DNA of 64,000 nt from the NCBI RefSeq assembly GCF_000717345.1, contig NZ_JNZA01000010.1, forward strand, positions 1-64,000. Direction: 5' to 3'. A program made the position numbers and the translations under genes. Within the stretch, counting starts at the first letter, position 1; each line of letters opens with the position of its first letter. This document shows positions 28,176 through 39,075 of this stretch, piece after piece. This stretch comes from Streptomyces lydicus (GTDB lineage: Bacteria; Actinomycetota; Actinomycetes; Streptomycetales; Streptomycetaceae). The notes beneath the pieces are model-generated. The model worked only from the letters and a program-made list of their open reading frames with translations, did no database searches and had not been told where the DNA came from.

Positions 28176-29243
28176 ATGAGCATGCGAATGCGGTCCGGCG
28201 ATCGGGCCCGTTACCGCACGAGAGCGGTGCTCTTCGCCGCGAGCACCGCACTCATCACCACGTACGCCCTCACCTTCCCCGCGGCCTCCGCCCAGGAACC
28301 GGCCCCGGCCCCCACCGCGTCCACTGCCACCACCGCCCCCGCCACCCCCGCCGCCTTCCAGGAAGTCTGGCGTACGGACTTCGACGGCGCCGCCGGAGCA
28401 CGGCCCTCCGGTGACGACTGGATCATCGACACCGGCACCGGCTACCCGGGAGGCCCGGCCAACTGGGGGACCGGTGAACGCGAGACGTACACCGACCGCC
28501 CCGAGAACCTCCAGCTCGACGGCGCCGGCCACCTGAAGATCACCGCGCTGAAGGACGGCGCCACCTGGACCTCGGGCCGCATCGAGACCCGGCGCACCGA
28601 CTTCGCCGCCCCGGCCGGCGGCAAGCTCCGCATCGAGGCGAGCATCCGGATGCCCGACGTCTCCGGCGCCGACGCGCTCGGCTACTGGCCGGCCTTCTGG
28701 ACGCTGGGCGCCGACTACCGCGGCAACTACGGGAACTGGCCGGGCATCGGCGAGTTCGACATCATGGAGAACGTCAACGGCCTCAACAAGGTCTGGGGCA
28801 CCCTGCACTGCGGAGTCAACCCCGGCGGGCCGTGCAACGAGACCCAGGGCAAGGGCGCCTCCCGTGACTGCCCGGGCAGCGCCTGCCAGGCCGGCTTCCA
28901 CACCTACGCGCTGGAGCTGGACCGCACCAACGGCGCCGCGGAGGCGCTGAACTGGTACGTCGACGGCCAGAAGTTCCACACCGTGACGGCGGCCGAGACG
29001 GACGCCGACACCTGGGCGAAGGCCACCCACCACGGCCACTTCCTGCTGCTCGACCTCGCGATGGGCGGCGGCTTCCCGGACGGCGTCGCGGGCGCCGCCA
29101 CCCCCACCGACGCCACCCGCCCCGGCGGCGCGCTGCTCGTCGACCACGTCGCGGTCTCCGTGCAGCAGCCCGCGGCGGCCCGTAAGGGCCACGCCGCGGC
29201 CGACGCCGCCCGGCCCGCCGCCCCGCAAGGAGCCACCTCATGA
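28176..29243 (+). CDS. Secreted GH16 endo-beta-1,3-glucanase (laminarinase)
   Basis: 355 residues. Basic N-terminus and hydrophobic segment end at about PAASAQEPAP, a Sec signal peptide. The GH16 catalytic motif GEFDIMEN (nucleophile and acid/base Glu) is at about residues 193-200, with ALGYWPAFWTLGADYRG just before. Hydrolyses fungal/algal beta-1,3-glucan outside the cell. ATG 28176 has GAGGAG 8 bases upstream. Its stop overlaps the GH64 start (ATGA), so the two are one operon. Confidence 0.93.
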   Translation: MSMRMRSGDRARYRTRAVLFAASTALITTYALTFPAASAQEPAPAPTASTATTAPATPAAFQEVWRTDFDGAAGARPSGDDWIIDTGTGYPGGPANWGTGERETYTDRPENLQLDGAGHLKITALKDGATWTSGRIETRRTDFAAPAGGKLRIEASIRMPDVSGADALGYWPAFWTLGADYRGNYGNWPGIGEFDIMENVNGLNKVWGTLHCGVNPGGPCNETQGKGASRDCPGSACQAGFHTYALELDRTNGAAEALNWYVDGQKFHTVTAAETDADTWAKATHHGHFLLLDLAMGGGFPDGVAGAATPTDATRPGGALLVDHVAVSVQQPAAARKGHAAADAARPAAPQGATS

Positions 29244-30430
29244 TCAGTCGTCGCAGTCTCCTCGGCGGGCTCGCCGCCGGTGCCGCCACCGCCTCCGGCA
29301 TCGCCCTGGCCGGCCGCGCGACCGGTGTCACCGCCCCGGCGGGCGGAACCGCCGCCCGGTCCGCCCGCTCCGCCGCCGGCATGCCGCTGCACCTCGTCAA
29401 CAACTCAGGCGCGTACGCCAATTCCGCGGTGTGGGTCTACATCGTCGGCAACGACGGCTCCCAGCAGGTACGCGTCACCCCGGACGGTGAACTGAAGCCC
29501 GTCGCGCTCGGCGACAACGGCCCGGACGGCTTCACCGACTACGCCATCCCGCTCGCCGCGAGCGGGACCACGACCCTCCAACTGCCCCGGATGTCGGGCC
29601 GGATCTACACCGCCCTCGGCAGCAAGCTCAGGTTCAAGGCGGTCAAGGACGGCAACGGCAAGCCCGCGCTGGCCTATCCGGCGGGCTGGGTCGCCGGCGA
29701 CCCCAACTACGACGTCCTGCACGACTGCGCCGAGTTCACGTACAACGACGGCGGCATGTACTGCAACACCACCATGGTCGACATGTTCAGCGTGCCGCTC
29801 GCGATCAGGCTCACCGGGGCCAGGGACCAGACCACCGGCACGCTCAAGGACGGCGCCCGCGCGCGGATCTTCTCCGACGTCAAGGGCGCCGAGGGCTTCG
29901 ACCGGCTGGTCATCGGCGACAAGCGGGTGATCGCCCCCGGCCACGGCCTGGACAGCGGACTGTTCGCCAAGGACTACTTCGCACCCGCCGTCGACGAGGC
30001 ATGGTCCGCGTACGCCGGCAAGGACCTGTCCGTCACCACCGACGCGGGCACCTTCACCGGCCGGGTCAGCGGCGACCGGCTCACCTTCACCGGCCCCGGC
30101 ACCGTCTCCTTCGCCAAGCCGTCCACCCGCGACGTGCTCTTCTGCGACGGCAACCTCGCCGCCCCCAACGACGGCACCACCGGCCCGGTGGCCGCCGTCC
30201 TGGGCGCGGCCCTCAACCGCTCCACGCTCACCTCGCAGGCCCGGCAGCCCGGCACCGACCCGGCCGCCTTCTACCAGCAGCGGCTCACCAACCACTACGC
30301 CAAGGCCATGCACGCCGCCACCAGGGACGGCAAGGCGTACGGCTTCGCGTTCGACGACGTCGCCGGCTTCGCCTCGTACATCGAGGACAGCGCCCCGAAG
30401 GAGATCATCCTTACCCTGACCCCCTTCTGA
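29240..30430 (+). CDS. Secreted GH64 beta-1,3-glucanase
   Basis: 396 residues. Twin-arginine signal MISRRSLLGGLAAGAATASG. The mature part has GH64/thaumatin-like features: PLHLVNNSGAYANSAVWVYI near residue 49, DVLHDCAEFTYNDGGMYCN near residue 155, VLGAALNRSTL and the end YGFAFDDVAGFASYIEDSAP. The family releases laminaripentaose from beta-1,3-glucan. ATG 29240 overlaps the GH16 stop by 4 bases. Works with GH16 on the same polymer. Confidence 0.92.
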   Translation: MISRRSLLGGLAAGAATASGIALAGRATGVTAPAGGTAARSARSAAGMPLHLVNNSGAYANSAVWVYIVGNDGSQQVRVTPDGELKPVALGDNGPDGFTDYAIPLAASGTTTLQLPRMSGRIYTALGSKLRFKAVKDGNGKPALAYPAGWVAGDPNYDVLHDCAEFTYNDGGMYCNTTMVDMFSVPLAIRLTGARDQTTGTLKDGARARIFSDVKGAEGFDRLVIGDKRVIAPGHGLDSGLFAKDYFAPAVDEAWSAYAGKDLSVTTDAGTFTGRVSGDRLTFTGPGTVSFAKPSTRDVLFCDGNLAAPNDGTTGPVAAVLGAALNRSTLTSQARQPGTDPAAFYQQRLTNHYAKAMHAATRDGKAYGFAFDDVAGFASYIEDSAPKEIILTLTPF

Positions 30431-30438
30431 CACACAGG

Positions 30439-30465
30439 TGCCGCCCCCGACACGCGGGGGCGGCA
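30439..30465. terminator. Terminator between GH64 and GH15 genes
   Basis: A perfect 11-bp stem TGCCGCCCCCG/CGGGGGCGGCA with a 5-base loop lies 9 bases after the GH64 stop and 21 bases from the convergent GH15 stop. Confidence 0.75.
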
Positions 30466-30485
30466 GGGGGGAAACGGCCGGCGCG

Positions 30486-32282
30486 TCAGCCCCCGTACGC
30501 CCCGCTGGCCGTCAGCCGCAGCGCCGTGTCGATCAACGGGACATGGCTGAACGCCTGCGGGAAGTTGCCCACCTGGCGCTTGAGCCGGGGGTCCCACTCC
30601 TCGGCCAGCAGCCCCAGGTCGTTGCGGAGCGACAGCAGCTTCTCGAAGAGCTTGCGGGCCTCGTCGACCCGGCCGATCATCGCCAGGTCGTCGGCGAGCC
30701 AGAACGAGCACGCCAGGAACGCGCCTTCGTCACCCTCCAGGCCGTCCACGCCCAGCCCGTCGCCGGACGTCGGATAGCGCAGGACGAAGCCGTCCTCGGT
30801 GCCCAGCTCCCGCTGGATCGCCTCGATGGTGCCGATGACGCGCTTGTCGTCCGGCGGCAGGAAGCCCATCTGCGGGATCAGCAGCAGCGAGGCGTCCAGC
30901 TCCTGCGAGCCGTACGACTGGGTGAAGGTGTTGCGCTCCTTGTCGTACCCCTTCTCGCAGACGTCGCGGTGGATCGTCTCGCGCAGGTCCTTCCAGCGCT
31001 CCAGCGGGCCGTCGACGTCCCCGGACTCGATCAGCTTGACCGTGCGGTCGACCGCGACCCAGGTCATCACCTTGGAGTGCACGAAGTGCCGGCGCGGACC
31101 GCGGACCTCCCAGATGCCCTCGTCCGGCTCGTCCCAGTGTTTCTCCACCCACTGGATCAGTTTGAGCTGGAGCAGCGAGGCGTAGTCGTTACGGGCCAGG
31201 CCCGTCATGTGCGCGAGGTGCAGCGCCTCGGTGACCTCGCCGTAGACGTCGAGCTGGAGCTGGCCCGCGGCGCCGTTGCCGACCCGTACCGGGCGTGAAT
31301 TCTCGTATCCGGGAAGCCAGTTGAGCTCGTTCTCGCCCAGCTCCCGCTCACCGGCGATGCCGTACATGATCTGCAGGTTCTCCGGGTCGCCGGCCACCGC
31401 CCGCAGCAGCCACTCCCGCCAGGCCCGCGCCTCTTCGCGGTAGCCGGTGCGCAGCAGGGAGGAGAGGGTGATCGCGGCGTCCCGGAGCCAGGTGAAGCGG
31501 TAGTCCCAGTTGCGGATGCCGCCGATGCACTCCGGCAGCGAGGTCGTCGGCGCCGCCACGATCCCGCCGGTCGGCGCGTACGTCAGCGCCTTGAGCGTGA
31601 TCAGCGAGCGCACCACCGCATCGCGGTAGGGGCCGTGGTACGTGCACTGCTCGACCCACTCGCGCCAGAACTCCTCGGTGGCCTCCAGCGCCCCTTCCGG
31701 GTCCGGCACGGCCGGCGGCTGGTGGTGCGAGGGCTGCCAGCTGATCGTGAAGGCGATCCGCTCGCCCGGCGAGACCGTGAAGTCGGAGAAGGTCGTCAGG
31801 TCCTTGCCGTACGTCTCCGCCTCGGTGTCCAGCCACACCGAGTCGGGGCCCGCGACCGCGACCGTCCGCTCGTCGATCTTGTGCACCCACGGCACGACCC
31901 AGCCGTACGCGAACCGCATCCGCAGCTCGGAGCGCATCGGGACGCGTCCGCTGACGCCCTCGACGATGCGGATCACCTGCGGCGCCCCGTCACGCGGCGG
32001 CATGAAGTCGATCACCCGGACGGTACCCCGCGGGGTGTCCCACTCGGATTCCAGCACCAGCGAATCGCCCCGGTAGCGCCGGCGGTCGGCCGGCTTGGCC
32101 TCGGCGCCGTTGACCGGCCCGATCCGCCAGAAACCGTGCTCCTCGGTGCCGAGCAGCCCCGCGAAGACCGCCGGCGAGTCGAACCGGGGCAGACACAGCC
32201 AGTCGACCGTCCCGTCTCTGCACACGAGAGCGGCGGTCTGCATATCGCCGATGAGTGCGTAGTCCTCGATGCGCCCGGCCAC
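30486..32282 (-). CDS. GH15 family glucoamylase/trehalase-like protein
   Basis: 598 residues. N-terminal trehalase-like beta domain (IEDYALIGDMQTAALVCRDG at residue 4 on; WLCLPRFDSPAVFAGLLG) and a C-terminal (alpha/alpha)6 domain with WDYRFTWLRDAAITLSSLLR and the family's EEWDPRLKRQVGNFPQAFSH. No signal peptide, so cytoplasmic. Members hydrolyse trehalose or short maltosides; which is not settled here. GTG 32282 has GGGAG 6 bases upstream; the frame extends further upstream without an RBS. Confidence 0.88.
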   Translation of the reverse strand: MAGRIEDYALIGDMQTAALVCRDGTVDWLCLPRFDSPAVFAGLLGTEEHGFWRIGPVNGAEAKPADRRRYRGDSLVLESEWDTPRGTVRVIDFMPPRDGAPQVIRIVEGVSGRVPMRSELRMRFAYGWVVPWVHKIDERTVAVAGPDSVWLDTEAETYGKDLTTFSDFTVSPGERIAFTISWQPSHHQPPAVPDPEGALEATEEFWREWVEQCTYHGPYRDAVVRSLITLKALTYAPTGGIVAAPTTSLPECIGGIRNWDYRFTWLRDAAITLSSLLRTGYREEARAWREWLLRAVAGDPENLQIMYGIAGERELGENELNWLPGYENSRPVRVGNGAAGQLQLDVYGEVTEALHLAHMTGLARNDYASLLQLKLIQWVEKHWDEPDEGIWEVRGPRRHFVHSKVMTWVAVDRTVKLIESGDVDGPLERWKDLRETIHRDVCEKGYDKERNTFTQSYGSQELDASLLLIPQMGFLPPDDKRVIGTIEAIQRELGTEDGFVLRYPTSGDGLGVDGLEGDEGAFLACSFWLADDLAMIGRVDEARKLFEKLLSLRNDLGLLAEEWDPRLKRQVGNFPQAFSHVPLIDTALRLTASGAYGG

Positions 32283-32748
32283 GTGCGTCTCCCGTCGAAC
32301 TGGAGTCACGCCCCCCATGGGACGTTGTGTTTCTTGTCCGTCCTGCCCATGAAACGTCGCCGAGCAGCGGGACCGGAAATCGGGCTGGGGACACCACCCA
32401 GCGGTAGCTGGGGGAGAGTGGTGCCTTCCCGGACGGCTCGTAGCGAGTGTCCGAGCAGAATACGATGCACGCGGGTGATCCGCGCGACGCTCGCGACGAG
32501 TGAAGTGCTCCGAACGGGTGGCCTCCGTCACGTGACACTGTCAAGGCTAACCGTCACGCACGGTCATGCGGAACCGTCGTACGAGGTTCCGGTGCGTGGC
32601 CGGGCGCGACCATGCCGCGGCGCTGATAGCCTGGTACCCCGTGGACCGGTGGTCACGAGAACCCCCGAACCGCAGCGACGGCACCCCCTGAAAACCCGGG
32701 ACGGCGCCGCTTCGCACCTCTCCACCTCGCGACCACGGGAGCTCCCTC
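32283..32748. other. Divergent region GH15/pyrG, 466 bases
   Basis: Non-coding by codon bias. Contains a palindromic repeat at 32385-32416, a -10-like TAGCCT at 32627-32632 that may drive pyrG, and a possible 16-codon leader frame at 32641-32691. I see no RNA gene. Confidence 0.5.
32385..32416. repeat. Palindromic short repeat, copy A
   Basis: The element begins CTGGGGACACCACCC, has core CCCAGCGGTAGCTGGG and ends GGGGGAG, forming a CCCAGC-GGTA-GCTGGG hairpin with CACCAC/GTGGTG outer pairing. Its CTGGGG...GGGGGAG shape matches the element at 63505 and short palindromic repeats that are widespread in Streptomyces genomes (family knowledge). Confidence 0.55.
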
Positions 32749-34410
<1,662 letters not shown>

Positions 34411-34434
34411 CCGACCGCCCGGCGGTTACGGTTG

Positions 34435-34473
34435 CCGGGGTACGGCCTCCTCGCGGAGGTCGTGCCCCGGTTT
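34435..34473 (+). terminator. Intrinsic terminator of pyrG
   Basis: A 16-bp stem (34435-34450 with 34455-34470; two G-T pairs) with loop TCGC and then TTT, starting 25 bases after the pyrG stop. The NUDIX gene begins 36 bases beyond, so it is probably transcribed partly by read-through or by its own promoter. Confidence 0.8.
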
Positions 34474-34508
34474 CCGCGTTGTACAGGCTCACAGCAGGAG
34501 GACGCACC

Positions 34509-35135
34509 ATGGCGATCAAGGACACCCCGGAGGAGTGGACGGTCACCGCCTCCACGACGCCGTTCACCGGGAACAAGACCAGCGTGCGCACCGACACGGT
34601 CGTCATGCCGGACGGGCACACCGTCACCCGTGACTACCAGGTCCACCCCGGTTCCGTGGCCGTGCTCGCGCTCGACGACGAGGGCCGGGTGCTGGTGCTG
34701 CGCCAGTACCGCCACCCCGTACGCCAGCGGCTCTGGGAGATCCCCGCCGGGCTGCTGGACGTCCCCGGCGAGAACCCGCTGCACGCCGCGCAGCGCGAGC
34801 TGTACGAGGAGGCGCACGTCAAGGCGGAGGACTGGCGGGTGCTGACCGACGTCTACACCACGCCGGGCGGCTGCGACGAGGCCGTACGGATCTTCCTGGC
34901 CCGGGATCTCTCCGAGGCCGAGGGCGAGCGGTTCGAGGTCTCCGAGGAGGAGGCCGACATGGAGCTGGCGCGGGTGCCGCAGCAGGAGCTGGTGCGCGGC
35001 GCGCTCGCCGGCGAGCTGCACAACAACTGCCTGGTGGTAGGGGTGCTGGCGCTCACCGCGGCGCAGGCCGGCGAGGGCCTGGACGCGCTGCGGCCGGCCG
35101 ACGCCCCCTGGCCGGCCCGTCCCTTCACTTCCTGA
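34509..35135 (+). CDS. NUDIX hydrolase (ADP-ribose pyrophosphatase type)
   Basis: 208 residues. Nudix box GLLDVPGENPLHAAQRELYE at about residues 81-100 followed by EA, with GSVAVLALDDEGRVLVLRQY before it. Hydrolyses ADP-ribose or a related nucleoside diphosphate compound. ATG 34509 has AGGAGG 8 bases upstream. Same position as Rv1700 in M. tuberculosis. Confidence 0.9.
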   Translation: MAIKDTPEEWTVTASTTPFTGNKTSVRTDTVVMPDGHTVTRDYQVHPGSVAVLALDDEGRVLVLRQYRHPVRQRLWEIPAGLLDVPGENPLHAAQRELYEEAHVKAEDWRVLTDVYTTPGGCDEAVRIFLARDLSEAEGERFEVSEEEADMELARVPQQELVRGALAGELHNNCLVVGVLALTAAQAGEGLDALRPADAPWPARPFTS

Positions 35136-35304
35136 TCCCCGGCGGAGGACCCCGCCGATTCCGGTCGGATGATCCGCCGATCCGATCGAGTGACCCGACC
35201 GCCGCGCTCCGCACGGAACGTGACGGCCCGTGAACTACGCTCGACAGCGACCCCGTGCGCACTCGCGGCGGGGTCGTACGCGCGGGTGGACGGGAGCGTG
35301 ACCG

Positions 35305-37449
35305 GTGACGGAGCAGGCGGTGGGCGGGGGACACCTCCCGCCCGAGGCGGTGGCGGAGCCGGCCGCGGCGGCGCCGGAGCGGCAGGCCCCGCCGGCCCGC
35401 CGCACGGACGGGGGCGTCGCCCGCCCCGCCGTACCCGCGAGCGCCCCCGCACCGTCGGCCGGCGGGTTCGCCGGGCGCCGCCGCGAGCTGAAGGCGCTGC
35501 ACGCCGACATCGCCCGGGCCGGGCTGGACACCCTCTCCGGCCGCAAGGGCCCCCGCAGCCGGGTGCTGCTGATCGCCGGCCGCCCCGGCTCCGGGCGTAC
35601 CGCGCTGGCCGAGGAACTGCTGCGCGAGCTGGCCGGCGGCTACCCCGACGGGGTGCTGCGGGCCACCCTGACCGGGCCCGCCGGCGAGGTGGCCGGCACC
35701 GCCCGTACCGCGCGTGACCTGCTGACCGCGCTCGGCGAGCCGGTGGTGCCGGGCGCCCCCGAGGACCAGCTGACCGAGCGGCTGCGCGGTGCGCTCGCCG
35801 GGCGCCGGGCGCTGCTCTTCCTGGACGACGCCCCGGGCGCCGACGAGGTCGAACCGCTGCTCCCGGACGCCCCGGACTGCCTGGTCGTGGTGGTCTCCCA
35901 GGGCCCGCTGACCGGCATCCCGGACGTCCGGCCGTGCACCCTGGGCGGCCTCGACAGCGCGGCCTGCGTCGAGATCCTCGCCCGGTACGCCGGGCCGACC
36001 CGGATCACCGTCGACCCCCGCACCGCCGAGAGCGTCGCCGAGGAGTGCGGCGGCCAGCCCGCCGCGCTGGTCCTGGCCGGCGCCTGGCTCGCCGCCCGCC
36101 CCAAGTGTTCGGTGGCCGATCTGTGCCAGGCGCTGCGGGCCGTGCCGGTGCCGGCGGACGTCCCCGGCGGTGCCCGCCCGCTGTACCGCGCCTTCCACCT
36201 CGCCCACGCGGCGCTGCCGCCGTCCGCGGCCCGCATACTGCGGCTGACCGCCCTCGCGCCGGCCGGCCTCGTGGACGCCCACACCGCCTCCGCGCTGGCC
36301 GGCTGCTCGGTTGCCGCGGCCGGCACGGCGCTCGGTGACTTCGCCGCGCTCGGTCTGCTGCGGCCGGTCACCGAGGACGGGACGGCTCCCGGCGCCCCGT
36401 CGCCGGACGCGGCCCGGCAGCCGCAGTACCGGCTCCCCGGCTGCCTCGATCCGTTCGTGCGCGCACTGCTCCACGCGCACGAACGGCCGGCCGAGATCCA
36501 GCTGGCCCGTGCCCGGATGCTGGAGCGCACGGTGCGGCTGCTCCAGTCGTGCCGGGCGATGGGCGAGCCGGCCGACGCGCCGGCCCGGCAGAAGGTCGCC
36601 GGCCTGCCCCGCTCGCTGCGCTTCGGCTCCGAGGACGCCGCCGCGCACTGGCTGCGCAGCCGCCGCGGCGCACTGCTCGACGCCGCCAGGATCGCCGTCG
36701 CGGACGGTGAACTCGACACCCTGGACCGGCGGTTGATGGCCACGCTCACCCGGACGCTGCTGGTGCACCAGGGCGCCGAGGCCGCCGCGGCGGACCTGTA
36801 CGCGCTGCACGGGCTGGTGCTCCAGGTCGCCGAGCGGCGCGGCCTGGCGCGCGAGAAGGCCGCCGCGCTGCTGAACCTCGCGGACCTGGACGGGCAGGCG
36901 GGCCGGACCGCCCAGGCCGCCACCCGCTACCGGGGCGCGCTGGAGGCGGCCCGCTCGGTGAAGGACCCGGTCGCCACCGGCCGGGCACTGGAATCGCTGG
37001 GAGGTACGTATGGCGAGCTGGGCGACTGGCAGCGGGCCGCCGACTGGTACGGGCGCGCGCTGGAGCTGCGGCTGGCCCGCGGCGAGGCGGCGGACGCGGC
37101 ACGCCTGCACGGCCGGATCGGCGGCGCGCTCAGCTGCGCGGGCCGGTGGGACGAGGCGCTCCGGCAGTGGCGGGCCGCCGCCCGGACGTACCGCAGGCTC
37201 GGCGATCCGGCCGGCCAGGCCCGGGCGACGAGCGGGGTGGCCCGGGTCCAGGAGCAGGCGGGGCGGCCCGAGGAGGCGCTGCGGACCTGCCGGGAAGCCC
37301 TGGAGATGGCCCGCAAGGCGGGCGACGGACGACTGGAGGCAGCCCTCCAGCTGCGGATTGCGGACACCCTCGACCGGCTCGGCGATCCAGCAGCGGCACG
37401 GCTCCACCGGTCGGTCGGGGAGCAGCTCCTCGAAGATAACCCTCTGTGA
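35305..37449 (+). CDS. Large P-loop ATPase with TPR domain (STAND-like), function unknown
   Basis: 714 residues. Disordered Pro/Ala-rich start to about 50, then a P-loop at residues 91-100 (AGRPGSGRTA) and a Walker B at about 169-175 (LLFLDDA). The core resembles the NB-ARC/STAND ATPases of AfsR-like regulators. The last third holds TPR units (e.g. GRALESLGGTYGELGDWQRA). No DNA-binding domain seen, so it is not a SARP. GTG 35305 has GGGAG 8 bases upstream. Precedes ald. Confidence 0.8.
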   Translation: MTEQAVGGGHLPPEAVAEPAAAAPERQAPPARRTDGGVARPAVPASAPAPSAGGFAGRRRELKALHADIARAGLDTLSGRKGPRSRVLLIAGRPGSGRTALAEELLRELAGGYPDGVLRATLTGPAGEVAGTARTARDLLTALGEPVVPGAPEDQLTERLRGALAGRRALLFLDDAPGADEVEPLLPDAPDCLVVVVSQGPLTGIPDVRPCTLGGLDSAACVEILARYAGPTRITVDPRTAESVAEECGGQPAALVLAGAWLAARPKCSVADLCQALRAVPVPADVPGGARPLYRAFHLAHAALPPSAARILRLTALAPAGLVDAHTASALAGCSVAAAGTALGDFAALGLLRPVTEDGTAPGAPSPDAARQPQYRLPGCLDPFVRALLHAHERPAEIQLARARMLERTVRLLQSCRAMGEPADAPARQKVAGLPRSLRFGSEDAAAHWLRSRRGALLDAARIAVADGELDTLDRRLMATLTRTLLVHQGAEAAAADLYALHGLVLQVAERRGLAREKAAALLNLADLDGQAGRTAQAATRYRGALEAARSVKDPVATGRALESLGGTYGELGDWQRAADWYGRALELRLARGEAADAARLHGRIGGALSCAGRWDEALRQWRAAARTYRRLGDPAGQARATSGVARVQEQAGRPEEALRTCREALEMARKAGDGRLEAALQLRIADTLDRLGDPAAARLHRSVGEQLLEDNPL

Positions 37450-37497
37450 CCTACGAAATCGGTAGCGTCTCTCGCAGAAATTAATGCTTTGCAAGGC

Positions 37498-37525
37498 TAG
37501 ACAAGAAACGCTCCTTCAATAGACT
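37498..37525 (+). promoter_or_regulatory. Candidate promoter of ald
   Basis: TAGACA (37498-37503) and TAGACT (37520-37525) are spaced 16 bases, close to the HrdB-type -35 TTGACA and -10 TAnnnT. The -10 lies about 93 bases before the ald start. A weak call without mapping data. Confidence 0.35.
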
Positions 37526-37617
37526 GGCTGGGCCGCGTACGGCGCGGTCAGTTCCGTCATGCATCGCATGAGGGGATAATTCCTCCTGCACCCTCTCTTT
37601 CAAGGACCGTGATCGAC

Positions 37618-38733
37618 GTGAAGGTCGGCATCCCCCGCGAGGTCAAGAACAACGAGTTCCGCGTGGCCATCACGCCCGCCGGAGTGAACGAACTCGTCCG
37701 CCACGGCCACCAGGTGTTCATCGAGAAGGACGCCGGTCTCGGCTCCTCCATCACGAACGAGGAGTACGTCTCCGCCGGCGCCACCATCCTCGGCACCGCC
37801 GACGAGGTCTGGGGCACCGCTGACCTGCTGCTCAAGGTCAAGGAGCCGATCGCGGAGGAGTACCACCGTCTCCGCAAGGACCAGACGCTCTTCACCTACC
37901 TGCACCTGGCCGCTTCCCGTGAGTGCACGGACGCCCTGCTGGAGTCCGGCACCACCGCCATCGCCTACGAGACCGTCGAGACGGCCGGCCGCCAGCTGCC
38001 GCTGCTCGCCCCGATGTCCGAGGTCGCGGGCCGGCTCGCCCCGCAGGTCGGTGCGTACCACCTGATGCGCCAGGCCGGCGGCCGCGGCGTGCTGCCCGGT
38101 GGCGTCCCCGGCGTGCAGGCGGGCAAGGCCGTCGTCATCGGCGGTGGCGTCTCCGGCTGGAACGCCGTCCAGATCGCCGTGGGCCTCGGCTTCCACGTCA
38201 CCCTGCTCGACAAGGACATCAACAAGCTCCGCGAGGCCGACAAGATCTTCGGCACCAAGGTGCAGACGATCGTCTCCAACGCCTACGAGCTGGAGAAGGC
38301 CGTCGTCGAGGCCGACCTCGTCGTCGGTGCCGTCCTGATCCCGGGTGCCAAGGCCCCCAAGCTGGTCACCAACGAGCTCGTCGCCAAGATGAAGCCCGGA
38401 AGTGTCCTTGTCGACATCGCGATCGACCAGGGCGGCTGCTTCGAGGACTCCCGTCCCACCACGCACGCCGAGCCGACCTTCACCGTCCACAACTCGGTCT
38501 TCTACTGCGTCGCCAACATGCCCGGCGCGGTGCCGAACACCTCCACCCACGCCCTCACCAACGCCACGCTGCCCTACATCGTGGAGCTGGCGAACCGCGG
38601 CTGGGTCGAGGCGCTGCGCCGTGACCCGGCGCTGGCGAAGGGTCTGAACACGCACGACGGCAAGGTGGTTTACCCCTCCGTCGCCGAGGCCCTCGGTCTC
38701 GAGTGCACCGAACTGCGCACCCTCCTCGGCTGA
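37618..38733 (+). CDS. ald: Alanine dehydrogenase
   Basis: 371 residues, the usual family length. Reversible NAD-dependent L-alanine/pyruvate conversion. Substrate residues in LLKVKEPI (Lys) and TYLHLAAS (His); NAD fold at about residues 170-185 (VVIGGGVSGWNAVQIA). Start chosen at GTG 37618 because AAGGA is 11 bases upstream; GTG 37609 in the same frame is only 2 bases from it. Confidence 0.93.
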   Translation: MKVGIPREVKNNEFRVAITPAGVNELVRHGHQVFIEKDAGLGSSITNEEYVSAGATILGTADEVWGTADLLLKVKEPIAEEYHRLRKDQTLFTYLHLAASRECTDALLESGTTAIAYETVETAGRQLPLLAPMSEVAGRLAPQVGAYHLMRQAGGRGVLPGGVPGVQAGKAVVIGGGVSGWNAVQIAVGLGFHVTLLDKDINKLREADKIFGTKVQTIVSNAYELEKAVVEADLVVGAVLIPGAKAPKLVTNELVAKMKPGSVLVDIAIDQGGCFEDSRPTTHAEPTFTVHNSVFYCVANMPGAVPNTSTHALTNATLPYIVELANRGWVEALRRDPALAKGLNTHDGKVVYPSVAEALGLECTELRTLLG

Positions 38734-39075
38734 GACGTCAACGAAGCGCGTCAACGCTGCACATCCGGCCGGGCCTTGGCGACAGGGCCCGGCCGGTCGC
38801 ATGTGCGACCGCCGGTACGGGCCGTTCCGGAACGGCGGCTCTCAACTCGCCGTGAACGTAACCCTTTAACCGATTCGCGCACCCCCGAAACATCGGTCCG
38901 ATACCGCCTGCGCCCTTGACATCGGGGGGTCCGGTTACCGACACATCGTGCCGGGTCCGGTGGATTGTGTTGCTGCGGACGCCCGACACGCCATAGAGTC
39001 GCCAACCGTCGGCATGGTGCCACGCTGACCTATCGATAAAGTTTCCTGGTCACGTCCAAGGAGGTAAGACGACTT
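38734..39075. other. Intergenic region ald/parA, 342 bases
   Basis: Holds the ald terminator (38765-38796) and, just before parA, a TATCGATA palindrome at 39031-39038 followed by the SD AAGGAGG at 39058. I saw no parS-like GTTTCACGTGAAAC site. Confidence 0.5.
38765..38796 (+). terminator. Terminator of ald
   Basis: A perfect 11-bp stem CCGGCCGGGCC/GGCCCGGCCGG with a 10-base loop, 31 bases after the ald stop. No T-tract. Confidence 0.7.

Noticed and set aside
38734..39075. parS site near the ParA gene
   Set aside because: No GTTTCACGTGAAAC-like sequence; only a short TATCGATA palindrome.
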